Position numbers and translations under genes: made by a program. A stretch of 64,000 bases of DNA, taken from the NCBI RefSeq assembly GCF_039536205.1, contig NZ_BAAAYL010000004.1, positions 1 through 64,000 on the forward strand, in the 5' to 3' direction. Below are positions 8,774 to 17,051 of the stretch, piece by piece. The notes under the pieces are model-generated. The model had not been told where the DNA came from. It did not search any database and saw only the letters and a list, made by a program, of their open reading frames with translations. How positions within the stretch are numbered: the stretch's first letter is position 1; each line of letters starts with the position of its first letter. This DNA comes from Streptomyces sannanensis (GTDB lineage: Bacteria > Actinomycetota > Actinomycetes > Streptomycetales > Streptomycetaceae).

Positions 8774-9157
8774 TCACATGGCCTGGCCGCCCGGGAGCCT
8801 CGGAGCCTGAGCTGCTGACCTCGACGTATCAGCTGCTCTGCTGCCCGAGCCGCCGCGCGCGCGGGGCCCGGCCCCCGTACGGCCCTGGAACCAGCCGACG
8901 GTCCGCCCTAGCGCGAGGTGCCCAGCCACGGCGCTCGAGAGGTCGTTGCCCAGGTTGTGGAAGGCCGGTCCGTAGTCGTCCAGGACGCTGCGGATGGCAC
9001 CCGCGTCGAAGGCGGGGCCCAGAGCGGCGGTGGTCATCGCCGCACCGGGCAGGGCGAGGTCGCCGCGGCGCAGCGCGACATCAAGAGCCGCGCCGATGGC
9101 GCACCCGGCGTCCCCCGGGGCCGGCTGGACGAACAGCTCCTCCACGGGCGTCGTCAT
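8774..9157 (-). pseudogene. Carbamoyltransferase C-terminal-domain remnant
   Basis: The frame starts MTTPVEELFVQPAPGDAG, the typical junction segment of NodU/CmcH-type carbamoyltransferases. It continues to GPAFDAGAIRSVLDDYG and RTVGWFQGRTGAGPRA before turning into non-family sequence. The N-terminal ASKHA-like catalytic part and the end of the C-terminal domain are missing. GGAGAG lies before the ATG, so the piece could still be translated. It is the last member of the minus-strand glycosylation group and probably once acted on the same sugar product. Confidence 0.6.
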
Positions 9158-9217
9158 CTCTCTCCGATCGATGCGATGCCCCCAGCAGGGGGCGGTGAGG
9201 AAGGGGTGGTGGCTGCG

Positions 9218-9991
9218 TTACGCGGTGAGCCGGTCCGGGGTGCCGGGGGCGGGCCCGGGCGTGAGGCGGGTGAAGTACTCGGTGCGGATGATCTCGTCGC
9301 GGTCGGCTTTCTGGAGGCGGGCGAGGAGGCCGGGAAGGGGTCGCTCGGCCGCGACCTCGCCGCGGTGGGCGAGGATCGCCCGCCACTTCACCTCCGCCCA
9401 CGGCTCCACGTCGACGACCGTGGTGACGTAGGAGTCCGGCACGGTGAGCACCGTCTTGCCGACACCTTCGAGCAGGGGGCCGAGACGGCCTGTGCCCGAG
9501 TCGGAGTGGGTGGCCGTGTAGAGGGCCGCGGGCTGCCAGGGATCGCCGGCCTCCGGATACAGGTGGGCGAGTCCGGCGGCCTCGACGGCCAGGAGGGTGA
9601 TCTGGTGGGTGCGCTTGTGGTCCGGGTGGCCCGTCAGCTGCCCCAGGGCATCGTGACCGACCACGGCGTCGGGTTTGAACTCACGGATGTGGGCGACGAG
9701 GAGGCCGACGGCTTCGTCGAGAGGAGCGTCGACGAGCCGGGGCCGGCCCGGTGCCGACTCCGGGTTGCGGGCGTCGGCGTAGCCGAGCAGACGCGGCGCA
9801 CCGGCGCCCAGGACGGTGAGGGCGCCGGCGAGTTCCGGTGCTCGGCGGCTGTCCGCCGTCCACGTGGCGGTGACGACCGCCGTGCGGGCGCCGCCGGCAG
9901 CGTGCTGGGCGAGGACGCCGCCGGCGAGGAGGGATTCGTCGTCGGGGTGCGCGAACACGCCCAGCAGCGATCGGGGACTCGGCATCGTCAC
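9218..9991 (-). CDS. PIG-L family deacetylase
   Basis: This 257-residue protein carries the LmbE/PIG-L zinc-site motif FAHPDDESLL near the N-terminus, the mid GHDALG segment and the GHPDHKRTH motif that supplies the other ligands. Relatives such as MshB remove acetyl groups from N-acetylglucosaminyl compounds; the substrate here is unknown. The start is GTG with AGGAGG eight bases upstream. It lies directly downstream of a glycosyltransferase on the same strand, consistent with sequential glycosyl transfer and deacetylation of one product. Confidence 0.88.
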   Translation of the reverse strand: MTMPSPRSLLGVFAHPDDESLLAGGVLAQHAAGGARTAVVTATWTADSRRAPELAGALTVLGAGAPRLLGYADARNPESAPGRPRLVDAPLDEAVGLLVAHIREFKPDAVVGHDALGQLTGHPDHKRTHQITLLAVEAAGLAHLYPEAGDPWQPAALYTATHSDSGTGRLGPLLEGVGKTVLTVPDSYVTTVVDVEPWAEVKWRAILAHRGEVAAERPLPGLLARLQKADRDEIIRTEYFTRLTPGPAPGTPDRLTA

Positions 9992-10027
9992 GGGTGGACC
10001 TCCTGGTGGTTCAGCGATGGGGGCAGG

Positions 10028-10912
10028 TCAGATGATCGGCGGGCGACCGGCGGCGGTCAGCCTGCGCACGGTGCGCCAGTCCATGGGGCGGCGCGTCTGC
10101 ACCCGGCGGGTCGTCCAGCCCTCGCGCAGGCCGTGCAGGGTCTCGCGCAGCCCTCCGCCGCGTACGGCCCTGGCGAGGGTGATCACCGTCCACACGGCGA
10201 GGTAGACGGGGATGAGCGGGGCGGGGAGGCTGCGGTAGGCGGCCCAGATCCGGTTGCGCGCGGCGAGCCGGTGGAAGAGGGCGTGACGGGTGGGGGCGGT
10301 GAGCGGGTGGTGCATACGGATACTGGCCGCGTACCAGCCGGTCCAGCCCGCCGCCCACAGCCGCCAGGCCAGGTCGAGGCCCTCGTGGTAGAGGAAGAAC
10401 GACCCGGGCCAGCCCCCTGCCTCCTCGAACGCGGCGCGGCGCACCAGGACCACGCCCTCGGTCATCGTGGTGATCGTGCCGGGCAGCCCAGGGCGGTCCG
10501 CGCGCAGGCGGGGGACCCAACGACGTGGGGTCGTCTCATCGTCCGGTCCGGTCAACCGGGGCTGCACGTAGGCGGCTTCGGGATGCTGCTCGGCTTCGGC
10601 GATGAGCCGGGCGAGGATGTCAGTGCGGGGCAGGGTGGCGTCGTTGTCGAGGAAGAACACCCACTCGGCCGGGTCGCCTGCTGCGCCCAGGGCGTCGGCG
10701 CCGGCGTTGCGTCCGCCGGGGATGCCGACGTTCTCCGGCAGCCGCACGGTGATCGCGCCGGGCGGCACGATCTCGGGGGTGCAGCCGTTGCCGACCACGC
10801 ACACTCGCAGCGCGACGCCCGCCTGGGCGAGGAGACAAGCCTGCGCGGCCGCCTCCTCGCCGGGCCGGTCGTTCATCGTGAGCAGGACGACGTCGATGCA
10901 CGGGCGGTGCAC
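10028..10912 (-). CDS. Family 2 glycosyltransferase
   Basis: GTG at 10912 has GGAGGAAT immediately upstream and gives 295 residues. The GT-A fold is evident from IDVVLLTMNDR at the start, LPENVGIPGGRNAGADA, and WVFFLDNDATLP with the metal-binding Asp-x-Asp equivalent. EAGGWPGSFFLYHEGLDLAWRL is the acceptor-side motif of rhamnosyl- and mannosyl-transferase-like members. A short hydrophobic stretch near LPAPLIPVYLAVWTVI suggests membrane association. It sits between the kinase pseudogene and the PIG-L gene, with short gaps on the same strand. Confidence 0.85.
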   Translation of the reverse strand: MHRPCIDVVLLTMNDRPGEEAAAQACLLAQAGVALRVCVVGNGCTPEIVPPGAITVRLPENVGIPGGRNAGADALGAAGDPAEWVFFLDNDATLPRTDILARLIAEAEQHPEAAYVQPRLTGPDDETTPRRWVPRLRADRPGLPGTITTMTEGVVLVRRAAFEEAGGWPGSFFLYHEGLDLAWRLWAAGWTGWYAASIRMHHPLTAPTRHALFHRLAARNRIWAAYRSLPAPLIPVYLAVWTVITLARAVRGGGLRETLHGLREGWTTRRVQTRRPMDWRTVRRLTAAGRPPII

Positions 10913-10946
10913 GGATTCCTCCAGGCCGACTGAATCCCGGGGCGGT

Positions 10947-11738
10947 TCAGGGAGCGGGGACGGGCGCGTCGGTGAGGTGATTCGGCGCGTTGGGCGACGA
11001 GTGGGGCGAGGTGGGGGTGGACGCCTCGGCTGCACGCCTGGAGGAGCTGTCCGAGGGCGACGAGTTCCCCGGCCCGTCCGGCGGGCGTGTCGAGGACGTC
11101 GCCCACCGGTACCTGCCCCACCCCTCCCAGTCGAGGATGACCAGCGGCGCCGCTGTGAGGTTCGCCCAGTGCAAGTCCGCGTGGCCGGTGGTGTAGTCGC
11201 GGATCTGGATGGGGTCGATGCCGAGGAAGCGACGAAAGTTCCGGTCGATCCACCGCTGCCGAACGGCCTCCCGGTCGGTCGGCACGGTGGCGAGCGTCGT
11301 CAACGCGGTGCGGAGGTCGTTCCACCAGGTGTCGGGGAGGGTGACGTCCCGGTCGAGTACGGGGCTGCCGTTGGTGAGCAGCGGGACGGTGACGTACTCC
11401 GTGAGCTCGGCCCGGTACGCGTGCTCGCCGCAGGTCCAGTCGAGCAGGCCGCGCAGCCGGGGCCGCGGCACCGACGGGTGAACCAGAGCGTCCGCGAGCG
11501 CTGTCCCCTCCCATAGCCTCCCGCCTTGCCTGTCTGCCGGTGTGGAGACGACACGCAGCCAGCTGGTTCCGGCGCGCCGCCCGAGGGTGTGTCCCTGCCA
11601 GCCCCACACCTCCGCCCCGGCCGGCGTGACCTGAAGGTGCCGTGCTGCCACCGCGTGCGCGCGGCGCATGCGCACCTGGTCGTCGAGGCCCGGTGGTGCT
11701 GCGAACACCAGTGCCTGTGCTGCCTGTTCGACGTTCAC
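10947..11738 (-). pseudogene. APH/choline-kinase-like phosphotransferase, frameshifted
   Basis: The first 215 residues read as an intact kinase-fold protein with the catalytic loop TGHADLHWANL and the metal-binding ILDWEGWG. Right after this the frame becomes meaningless. The expected tail (DVLDTPAGRAGELVALGQLL) continues in another frame, and roughly 20 to 30 residues appear deleted between them. The gene is therefore broken at its C-terminal lobe. The GTG start overlaps the stop of the fragment upstream (ATGTGA). In related loci such kinases accompany glycosyltransferases. Confidence 0.7.
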
Positions 11739-11967
11739 ATGTCCTCCCTGGCGGCGACGCGAGCTTCGGTCGGCTCAACGGGGGCGGGGAGGAGGGCGTC
11801 ACGGCCGGGCCACTGCACGACCAGGCGGCAGTGCTCCTTGTCGACGACGTCACCGGCAGGCAGAAGGCGGTCGGGGGTTCCCGCCGGGTGCAGGGTCAGC
11901 ACCGGATCCGTGCCCTCCGCGCCACCTCGTACGTTGTGGTCCCAGACCCTGACGGCGTCGGGGTGTC
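11735..11967 (-). pseudogene. C-terminal fragment of an unassigned gene
   Basis: The frame has strong codon bias and reads VRVWDHNVRGGAEGTDPVL, then HCRLVVQWPGRDALLPAP. It ends in ATGTGA, overlapping the kinase start, so the two genes were translationally coupled. The 5' end is cut where the receiver-domain fragment begins. No family is recognised. Confidence 0.35.
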
Positions 11968-12241
11968 ACCGGGCCCGAGGGGTGCTGGTCAGGATGATGA
12001 CGCGGGGTTTGTCGGGGGCACCGGTGAGGATGCGGCGGGTGGCCTCCAGGCCGTCCATCTCGGGCATCCGGACGTCCATCAGGACCACGTCGGGACGTGC
12101 ACGGCGGACCGCTTCGACCGCTTCGGCTCCATTGGTCGCCTCGGCGACGACGTCGATGCCATCGGCCCTGAGGATCAACCGGAATCCGGTGCGGACCAGG
12201 GTCTGGTCGTCGGCGAGGAGGACTCGCAGCGGCTCGGTCAC
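11966..12241 (-). pseudogene. Response regulator truncated after the receiver domain
   Basis: GTG with GGAGG five bases upstream starts a NarL/LuxR-type receiver: RVLLADDQTLVRTGFRLIL with the acidic pair, DVVLMDVRMPEMDGLEATRR with the phosphorylated Asp, and RVIILT. The protein ends seven residues later, where Thr-Thr-Phe should continue. The last helices and the whole DNA-binding domain are missing. The start overlaps the kinase-fragment stop by four bases (GTGA), the usual coupling of such pairs. Confidence 0.75.
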
Positions 12242-12320
12242 GGTGCCTCCAAGGGAATCAGGGCCTCCACACGGTAGCCGCCGGTTAGACGTCGGCCCGT
12301 GTCCAGGGTTCCGGCCATGG
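12238..12320 (-). pseudogene. Histidine-kinase C-terminal tail remnant
   Basis: About 26 residues survive, TLDTGRRLTGGYRVEALIP and a short end. They correspond to the last strand of NarX-type kinases after the G-box. Everything upstream is replaced by FtsX permease sequence on the opposite strand. The stop overlaps the regulator start. Confidence 0.55.
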
Positions 12321-13411
12321 GCACCGCGATCCTGTTCGGCACCATCGCCGTCACGTTCACCGTGGGGATGGGCGCCTCGCTCGGCCAGGTGATGAAAGCC
12401 AGGGCCCACGACGCCGCCGATGTCGTCGTGCCCGCGCCCTTGCCGGACTTCGGCCCCCAAGGTGCCGGCCCCGAGAAGCAGCCCGAGGCCGATCCCGCCG
12501 CAGTCGCCGCGGCCATCGAGGCCGCCGCCGGAACCGGGAAGTACTACAGCGCCGCGACGGTACGGGCGACCGTGTCCGGCCTGACTGGCACCATCGACGT
12601 GAACGCCTTCACCGGCGACGCCTCCTGGGGCGGCTACACGATGGTTTCGGGCCGCTGGATCGACAAGCCCGGCGAGGCCGTGGTCCCGACCCCCTTCCTG
12701 GCCGCCACCGGCACCCGCATCGGCGACACCGTCACCCTGAACGGCCTGGCCGAGCCGGTCATGGTCCGGATCGTCGGCGAGGTCCTCGACCCCCGCAACG
12801 ATGGCATGCAGGTCTTCACCGACGCCTCGACCCTCACGGCCGCACATCCCGACCTGACGGAGACGAGCCATCACATCGCGGTCACATCAGGCACCGATGT
12901 CTCCGCCTACGTCGACACGCTGAACAAGGATCTGGCACCGCTGGGTGTCACCGCCCGGGCCGGCGGGCTCGACGCCGGCAGCGACATGGTCGTCACGCTC
13001 AACGCGCTGTCCGCGATCCTCACGCTGATGCTCGTCGCCGTCGCCGCGCTCGGCGTACTCAACGGCGTGCTGCTCGACACCCGCGAGCGCGTCCGGGAGA
13101 TCGGTGTCCACAAGGCGCTCGGCATGACCCCCCGGCAGGCCATTGTGATGGTCCTCACCTCGGTCGTCGTGACCGGACTGGTCGCTGGCACTCTGGGCGT
13201 GCCACTGGGCGTGGCCGTGCACGGCTGGGTTATCCCCGCGATGGGCGACAGCGTGGGGATCCGCCTCCCCGGTTCCGTCATCGCCGTCTACCACGGAACT
13301 GAACTGTTCCCGCTCGCACTCGGTGGCCTGCTCATCGCCACCCTGGGTGCGCTCCTGCCCGCCGGCTGGGCCGCCAGGGCCCGAACCGCCACGGCCCTGC
13401 GCACGGAATAG
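12317..13411 (+). pseudogene. FtsX-type ABC permease, C-terminal half
   Basis: The reading frame is open for about 365 residues: an N-terminal membrane helix, a long extracytoplasmic domain rich in Asp and Gly, then three helices (LSAILTLMLVAVAALGVLNG, MVLTSVVVTGLVAGTLG, FPLALGGLLIATLGALLPAG) with the motif RVREIGVHKALGMTPRQAI of MacB/FtsX permeases. Streptomyces relatives have about 800 residues with two such units, so the first half is missing. The 5' end coincides exactly with the histidine-kinase breakpoint. No ATPase gene is adjacent. Confidence 0.7.
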
Positions 13412-13415
13412 GAGG

Positions 13416-14253
13416 TCAGGTGGCGGTGGCCTGTCCGGCCCAGACGGGCCGGTGGCAGGGGTGGTGGGTGGCCTGCGGGCAGCGAGCCGAGTCGCACATG
13501 CCGACCAGCGGCTTCGCAGCATTCGGCGTGCCGGCCAGGCGCAGGCACAGGGCCTTCGACGGGTCATGGAACCAGCAGAAGTTCGCAGGCCCGACGTGGA
13601 GCGTCTTGGCCCGTTTGCGCAGGAGATTCTCCAGGTGACGGTCGTCCTTGAGGATCTTCGGGTCTGTGCGGGCCGCGTCCTTCAGCTGGGCATCCACGTG
13701 GTGGAATGCCTCGATCAGGCCGCGTGCACCGGGACCGGCGGGCATACGGCACGCTTGGACATCGCGGAATGCCTGCACCGTCAGCTGCACGTGATGGGCT
13801 TCTTCAGCTTCCTCGATCTCAGCGTGGAACAGCCGCTGGGATCCGCCGGGGCGAGCGGCATAGCCCCTCCGTGGTGGCCATGGAGATGTGCTCGAGGGCG
13901 ATCTTCGTCGCCAGCAGACCGCCCGGACGCTCCGCGATGGCCAGGGACAGCGTCCGCCGCAGCATCCTGGCGCTGAGTGGGCCTTGGGGGATGACCGGGA
14001 TTGCCCAGCGCTCCCGGTTGCCGGTCCGCTCCAGCCGGCCACGCAGGTTCTTCAACCGGCCGGACAGGTCGACGGTGCCGAACAGTGCCTCACCGGCAGG
14101 CCGGTTGACCAGGCGTTCGGCGAGGGCCACGGCCCGGTCCACCTGCTCGATGACCACCCACTCGTCAGGGACTCCTCCGAACTTCTGCCCTTTGATCAGG
14201 CGGCTGGCGAGCCGGAACCGCCGTGGAGGCTGGTCGATTGCCAGGCCCCATGT
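13416..14253 (-). pseudogene. Tyrosine-recombinase integrase, frameshifted and 5'-truncated
   Basis: The upstream frame reads LIKGQKFGGVPDEWVVIEQ, then LSARMLRRTLSLAIAERPGG (the Arg of the RxxR box) and TKIALEHISMATTEG. A single extra G near 13867 breaks the frame. The next frame continues GYAARPGGSQRLFHAEIEE, placing the catalytic Tyr, and on to CDSARCPQATHHPCHRPVW at the C-terminus. This long Cys/His-ended integrase type is common in Streptomyces mobile islands. The N-terminal DNA-binding part is absent. No attachment site was identified. Confidence 0.7.
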
Positions 14254-14280
14254 GATCTATGGTGGGCGTTACCTCCAACG

Positions 14281-14676
14281 ATGAGCAGGGTGTCGATGCG
14301 GCGAGTGGGACGCGGGACGGCGAAGGCCGGTCTTCGTGGTGTGCTCGCCTTGCTCGTGGTCGTCGTGGGAGCGCTGTGTCTGTTCGGGCGTGCGGCGCTG
14401 CACGGCGTGCCTGCCACCGATGTCCCGACGGTCGTGGCGCAGCAAAAGCCGACGGTCGACGATATCGATACAGGGGCCGAAGCGCCGTGCGGCAAGAAGC
14501 TGGTGGCTGACCCCAGCGCGCAGCGCGCCGGCAGCCCCGGCCCGACGGCAGCATCCCCTGAATGCGCCCAACCGGCCGGTGATCTCGCGTACCCCGCGCA
14601 CCAGCGCGTCGGCATCCTGTCCGGAGGTCCCGCGCCGCCATCCCCCGTGATCCTTCACTCCGTTCTGCGGATGTAG
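14281..14676 (+). CDS. Small exported or membrane-anchored protein of unknown function
   Basis: The frame encodes 131 residues: a basic start, one hydrophobic segment (GVLALLVVVVGALCLFG) and a polar, proline-rich outside part with isolated Cys residues (EAPCGKKL and SPECAQP). No family is recognised. A second in-frame ATG at 14296 has a weak AGCAGGG upstream and may be the true start. It precedes the thiol-disulfide genes on the same strand by 50 bases and may belong to their operon. Confidence 0.45.
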   Translation: MSRVSMRRVGRGTAKAGLRGVLALLVVVVGALCLFGRAALHGVPATDVPTVVAQQKPTVDDIDTGAEAPCGKKLVADPSAQRAGSPGPTAASPECAQPAGDLAYPAHQRVGILSGGPAPPSPVILHSVLRM

Positions 14677-14728
14677 GCCGATCCTGCGTGGTCGTGTCCT
14701 TCAATCCCCGGAAACGGAGTCCTTCAGC

Positions 14729-15223
14729 ATGTCTTCTTCTCGGCGCTCACTGAGCCGGGCGGGTACGGCACTGCGTGCGTGGCAGACGCGCCAGTGGACC
14801 GTGGCGGGCGTCGGTGCCCTGGCCACGGCCCTCGTCGTCGGCGCGCCCACCGCCGTGGTGCCCAACCCGCTTTTCGGCCGATCGATCCCCGTGCAGTGGT
14901 GGAACTACCCGGCGCTGGCCGTCACCGCCCTGCTGGCCGGCATCGTCCTGAGTACCTACGTCCGCCGCCCCGCCGCCCCTTCGCAGGCTCCGCCCGAGGA
15001 CGGCGGTCGCATGGGGGCGATCGGCGGAGTCTTGTCGTTCTTCGCCGTCGGCTGCCCGGTCTGCAACAAGCTCGTCCTCGTCCTCCTCGGAGCCTCGGGA
15101 GCCTTGAGCTACTGGGCGCCCCTGCAGCCGCTGCTCGCGGTCGTCTCCGTGGTGCTGCTCGCCGAGGCAGCGCTGCGCCGCCTGTCGTCCCAGGCCGAGT
15201 GCCCGGTCACGGCCGCCACCTGA
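14729..15223 (+). CDS. Four-helix membrane protein with CPVC motif
   Basis: This 164-residue protein shows about four membrane helices: VAGVGALATALVVGAPTAVV, YPALAVTALLAGIVLSTYV, a third containing FFAVGCPVCNKLVLVLLG, and LLAVVSVVLLAEAALRRL. The Cys-x-x-Cys at the membrane surface suggests electron or metal transfer. Next to a DsbA-like and a CcdA-like gene it probably joins an extracytoplasmic thiol redox relay; this is inference from context. ATG is preceded by CGGAG ten bases upstream. Confidence 0.75.
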   Translation: MSSSRRSLSRAGTALRAWQTRQWTVAGVGALATALVVGAPTAVVPNPLFGRSIPVQWWNYPALAVTALLAGIVLSTYVRRPAAPSQAPPEDGGRMGAIGGVLSFFAVGCPVCNKLVLVLLGASGALSYWAPLQPLLAVVSVVLLAEAALRRLSSQAECPVTAAT

Positions 15224-15272
15224 ACCAGGGCGGCCGGCTTTCCCCCTTGTTGCTCACCATCAGAGGCATTCC

Positions 15273-16019
15273 ATGACTGCATCCACCTCTACTCCCCGTC
15301 GCAGCCGCCGGCGGACCATCGCGGCAGCGGCCGTCCTCGTCGTGGCGGCGGCTACCGCGGTCTTCGCGCTCACACTGGACGACTCCGGCGACCGTGACAG
15401 GGCCGCACGCGAACCCGTTACCGTGGCCGAGTCCAGCTCACCCGAGGCCGCCGATGACAGCCTTCTCGCTCTCGCCCGCCGCGACCCGGCGGACGCACTG
15501 GCGATCGGCCACGCCGACGCCCCGGTGGTGATGATCGAGTACTCCGACTTCCAGTGCCCCTTCTGTGGAGAGTTCGCCCGTACGACCAAGCCGGAACTGC
15601 TGCGTTCCTATGTGGACAAGGGTGTCCTGCGCATGGAGTGGCGCAACTTCCCGATTTTCGGCGAGGAGTCCCAGCAGGCCGCGCAGGCGGCGTGGGCTGC
15701 CGGGCAGCAGAAGAAGTTCTGGGAGTTCCACGACGTCGCCTACGGCAAGCCCCGTGACCGCAACTCCGGCGAGTTCAGCAGCGACAAGCTCCTCGCCATG
15801 GCCCGCGAAGCCGGCGTGAAGGACATGGATCGGTTCCAGGCGGACATGGCCTCCGACAAGGCCCGCAACGCCGTGCAGCAGGACCGGAACGAGGGCTACA
15901 ACCTGGGGGTGACCAGCACCCCGGCGTTTCTGATCAACGGCAGGCCGATCCTGGGCGCACAGCCCACAGCCACCTTCAAGGAGGCCATCGAGGCCGCGGC
16001 GAAAGCAGCCGAGCAGTGA
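15273..16019 (+). CDS. DsbA-like thioredoxin-fold oxidoreductase, membrane-anchored
   Basis: The protein has 248 residues with a basic N-terminus and a single signal-anchor helix (residues 15-35). The thioredoxin-fold domain starts near IGHADAPVVMIEYSDFQ. The active site is CPFC at about 95-98, and the cis-proline loop is TSTPAFLINGRPI. DsbA/BdbD-type proteins form or exchange disulfides in exported proteins. The stop overlaps the start of the CcdA-like gene by four bases, so the two are translationally coupled and probably work as a pair. Confidence 0.9.
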   Translation: MTASTSTPRRSRRRTIAAAAVLVVAAATAVFALTLDDSGDRDRAAREPVTVAESSSPEAADDSLLALARRDPADALAIGHADAPVVMIEYSDFQCPFCGEFARTTKPELLRSYVDKGVLRMEWRNFPIFGEESQQAAQAAWAAGQQKKFWEFHDVAYGKPRDRNSGEFSSDKLLAMAREAGVKDMDRFQADMASDKARNAVQQDRNEGYNLGVTSTPAFLINGRPILGAQPTATFKEAIEAAAKAAEQ

Positions 16020-16894
16020 GCGAGGTCAGCCTGGCCATGGCCTTTCTGGGAGGGCTGCTGGCCCTGCTCAGCCCCTGCAGCGCGCTGTTGGTGCCGGCTT
16101 TCTTTGCCTACTCCTTCGCCAGCAGAACCCGACTGATGGCGCGAACCGTCCTGTTCTACATCGGTCTGTGCACCACTCTCGTACCGCTCGGGGTGGCGGG
16201 TTCGTTCGCGAGCAGGCTCTTCTACGGTCACCGGGACACACTGGTCACGGTCGGAGGGTGGTCGATCATCGCCCTGGGCGCGGCGCAGATCGCCGGCATC
16301 GGGTTCGGCTCCCGGCGCATCGCGCAGGCAGCAGGCCAGCGGCGTTCGGGCTCGGCTCTCTCGGTGTTCGCACTCGGTGCGGTGTATGGGCTGGCGGGGT
16401 TTTGCGCGGGGCCGATCCTCGGCGGAATCCTCACCGTCACGGCCGTCGACGGTGATCCCGTGCACGGCGGTGTGCTGCTGGCGGTCTACGCGCTGGGAAT
16501 GGCGGTACCGATGTTCGTGCTGGCGCTGCTGTGGGACCGGTTCGACCTAGGCCGCAAACGCTGGTTGCGCGGACGGGCCTTCCAGGTGGGTCGTGTGTCG
16601 CTGCACAGCACATCTGTGATCGGCGGGTTGGTCTTCATCGCGCTCGGCGGGGTCTTCCTGATCTTCGACGGCACGTCGGCGCTGCCCTCGCTGCTGAGCG
16701 CCGAGACCGAATTTGCCTGGGAGGAACGATTGTCCGCACTTGGTGCAGCGGTTTCCGACCGGCTAGTACTGCTCGTCCTTGCCGGTGCGGCGGCGCTGGG
16801 CGCTGTGCTCGCTCTGCTACGACCAGGGCAAGCACAGCGGAAACGGCCGGCGGCCGAGGAGACGTCCGCACGGGACAGTGCGGCTGCCCACTGA
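16016..16894 (+). CDS. CcdA/DsbD-like membrane electron-transfer protein
   Basis: GTG at 16016 overlaps the DsbA-like stop. The 292-residue product has six or more membrane helices. Each of two conserved helices carries a Cys: LSPCSALLVPAFF (Cys about 21) and LAGFCAGPILGG (Cys about 130), the hallmark of CcdA/DsbD transmembrane electron carriers. It likely moves reducing equivalents from cytoplasmic thioredoxin to the DsbA-like partner. The C-terminus is a charged cytoplasmic tail. A strong terminator follows. Confidence 0.88.
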   Translation: MSEVSLAMAFLGGLLALLSPCSALLVPAFFAYSFASRTRLMARTVLFYIGLCTTLVPLGVAGSFASRLFYGHRDTLVTVGGWSIIALGAAQIAGIGFGSRRIAQAAGQRRSGSALSVFALGAVYGLAGFCAGPILGGILTVTAVDGDPVHGGVLLAVYALGMAVPMFVLALLWDRFDLGRKRWLRGRAFQVGRVSLHSTSVIGGLVFIALGGVFLIFDGTSALPSLLSAETEFAWEERLSALGAAVSDRLVLLVLAGAAALGAVLALLRPGQAQRKRPAAEETSARDSAAAH

Positions 16895-16904
16895 CAGGCC
16901 GACC

Positions 16905-16946
16905 CGCGAGGGGCGGGAGCCGGTTCTCCGGCTGCCGCCCCTCGCG
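16905..16946. terminator. Hairpin between convergent genes
   Basis: CGCGAGGGGCGG pairs with CCGCCCCTCGCG around a loop that itself holds AGCCGG/CCGGCT. It is followed by TTATTC. It lies between the CcdA-like gene and the oppositely oriented M1 peptidase and could serve both. Confidence 0.7.
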
Positions 16947-17051
16947 TTATTCCGCACGGCGCAGGGCAGCCAGGGTGTTGTCGAGGCCACGGAATTTACA
17001 GGTCCGATTGCCGCAGAGTTCGGTGCCCGCCAGAGAGAAGGCGTCGCCGGT

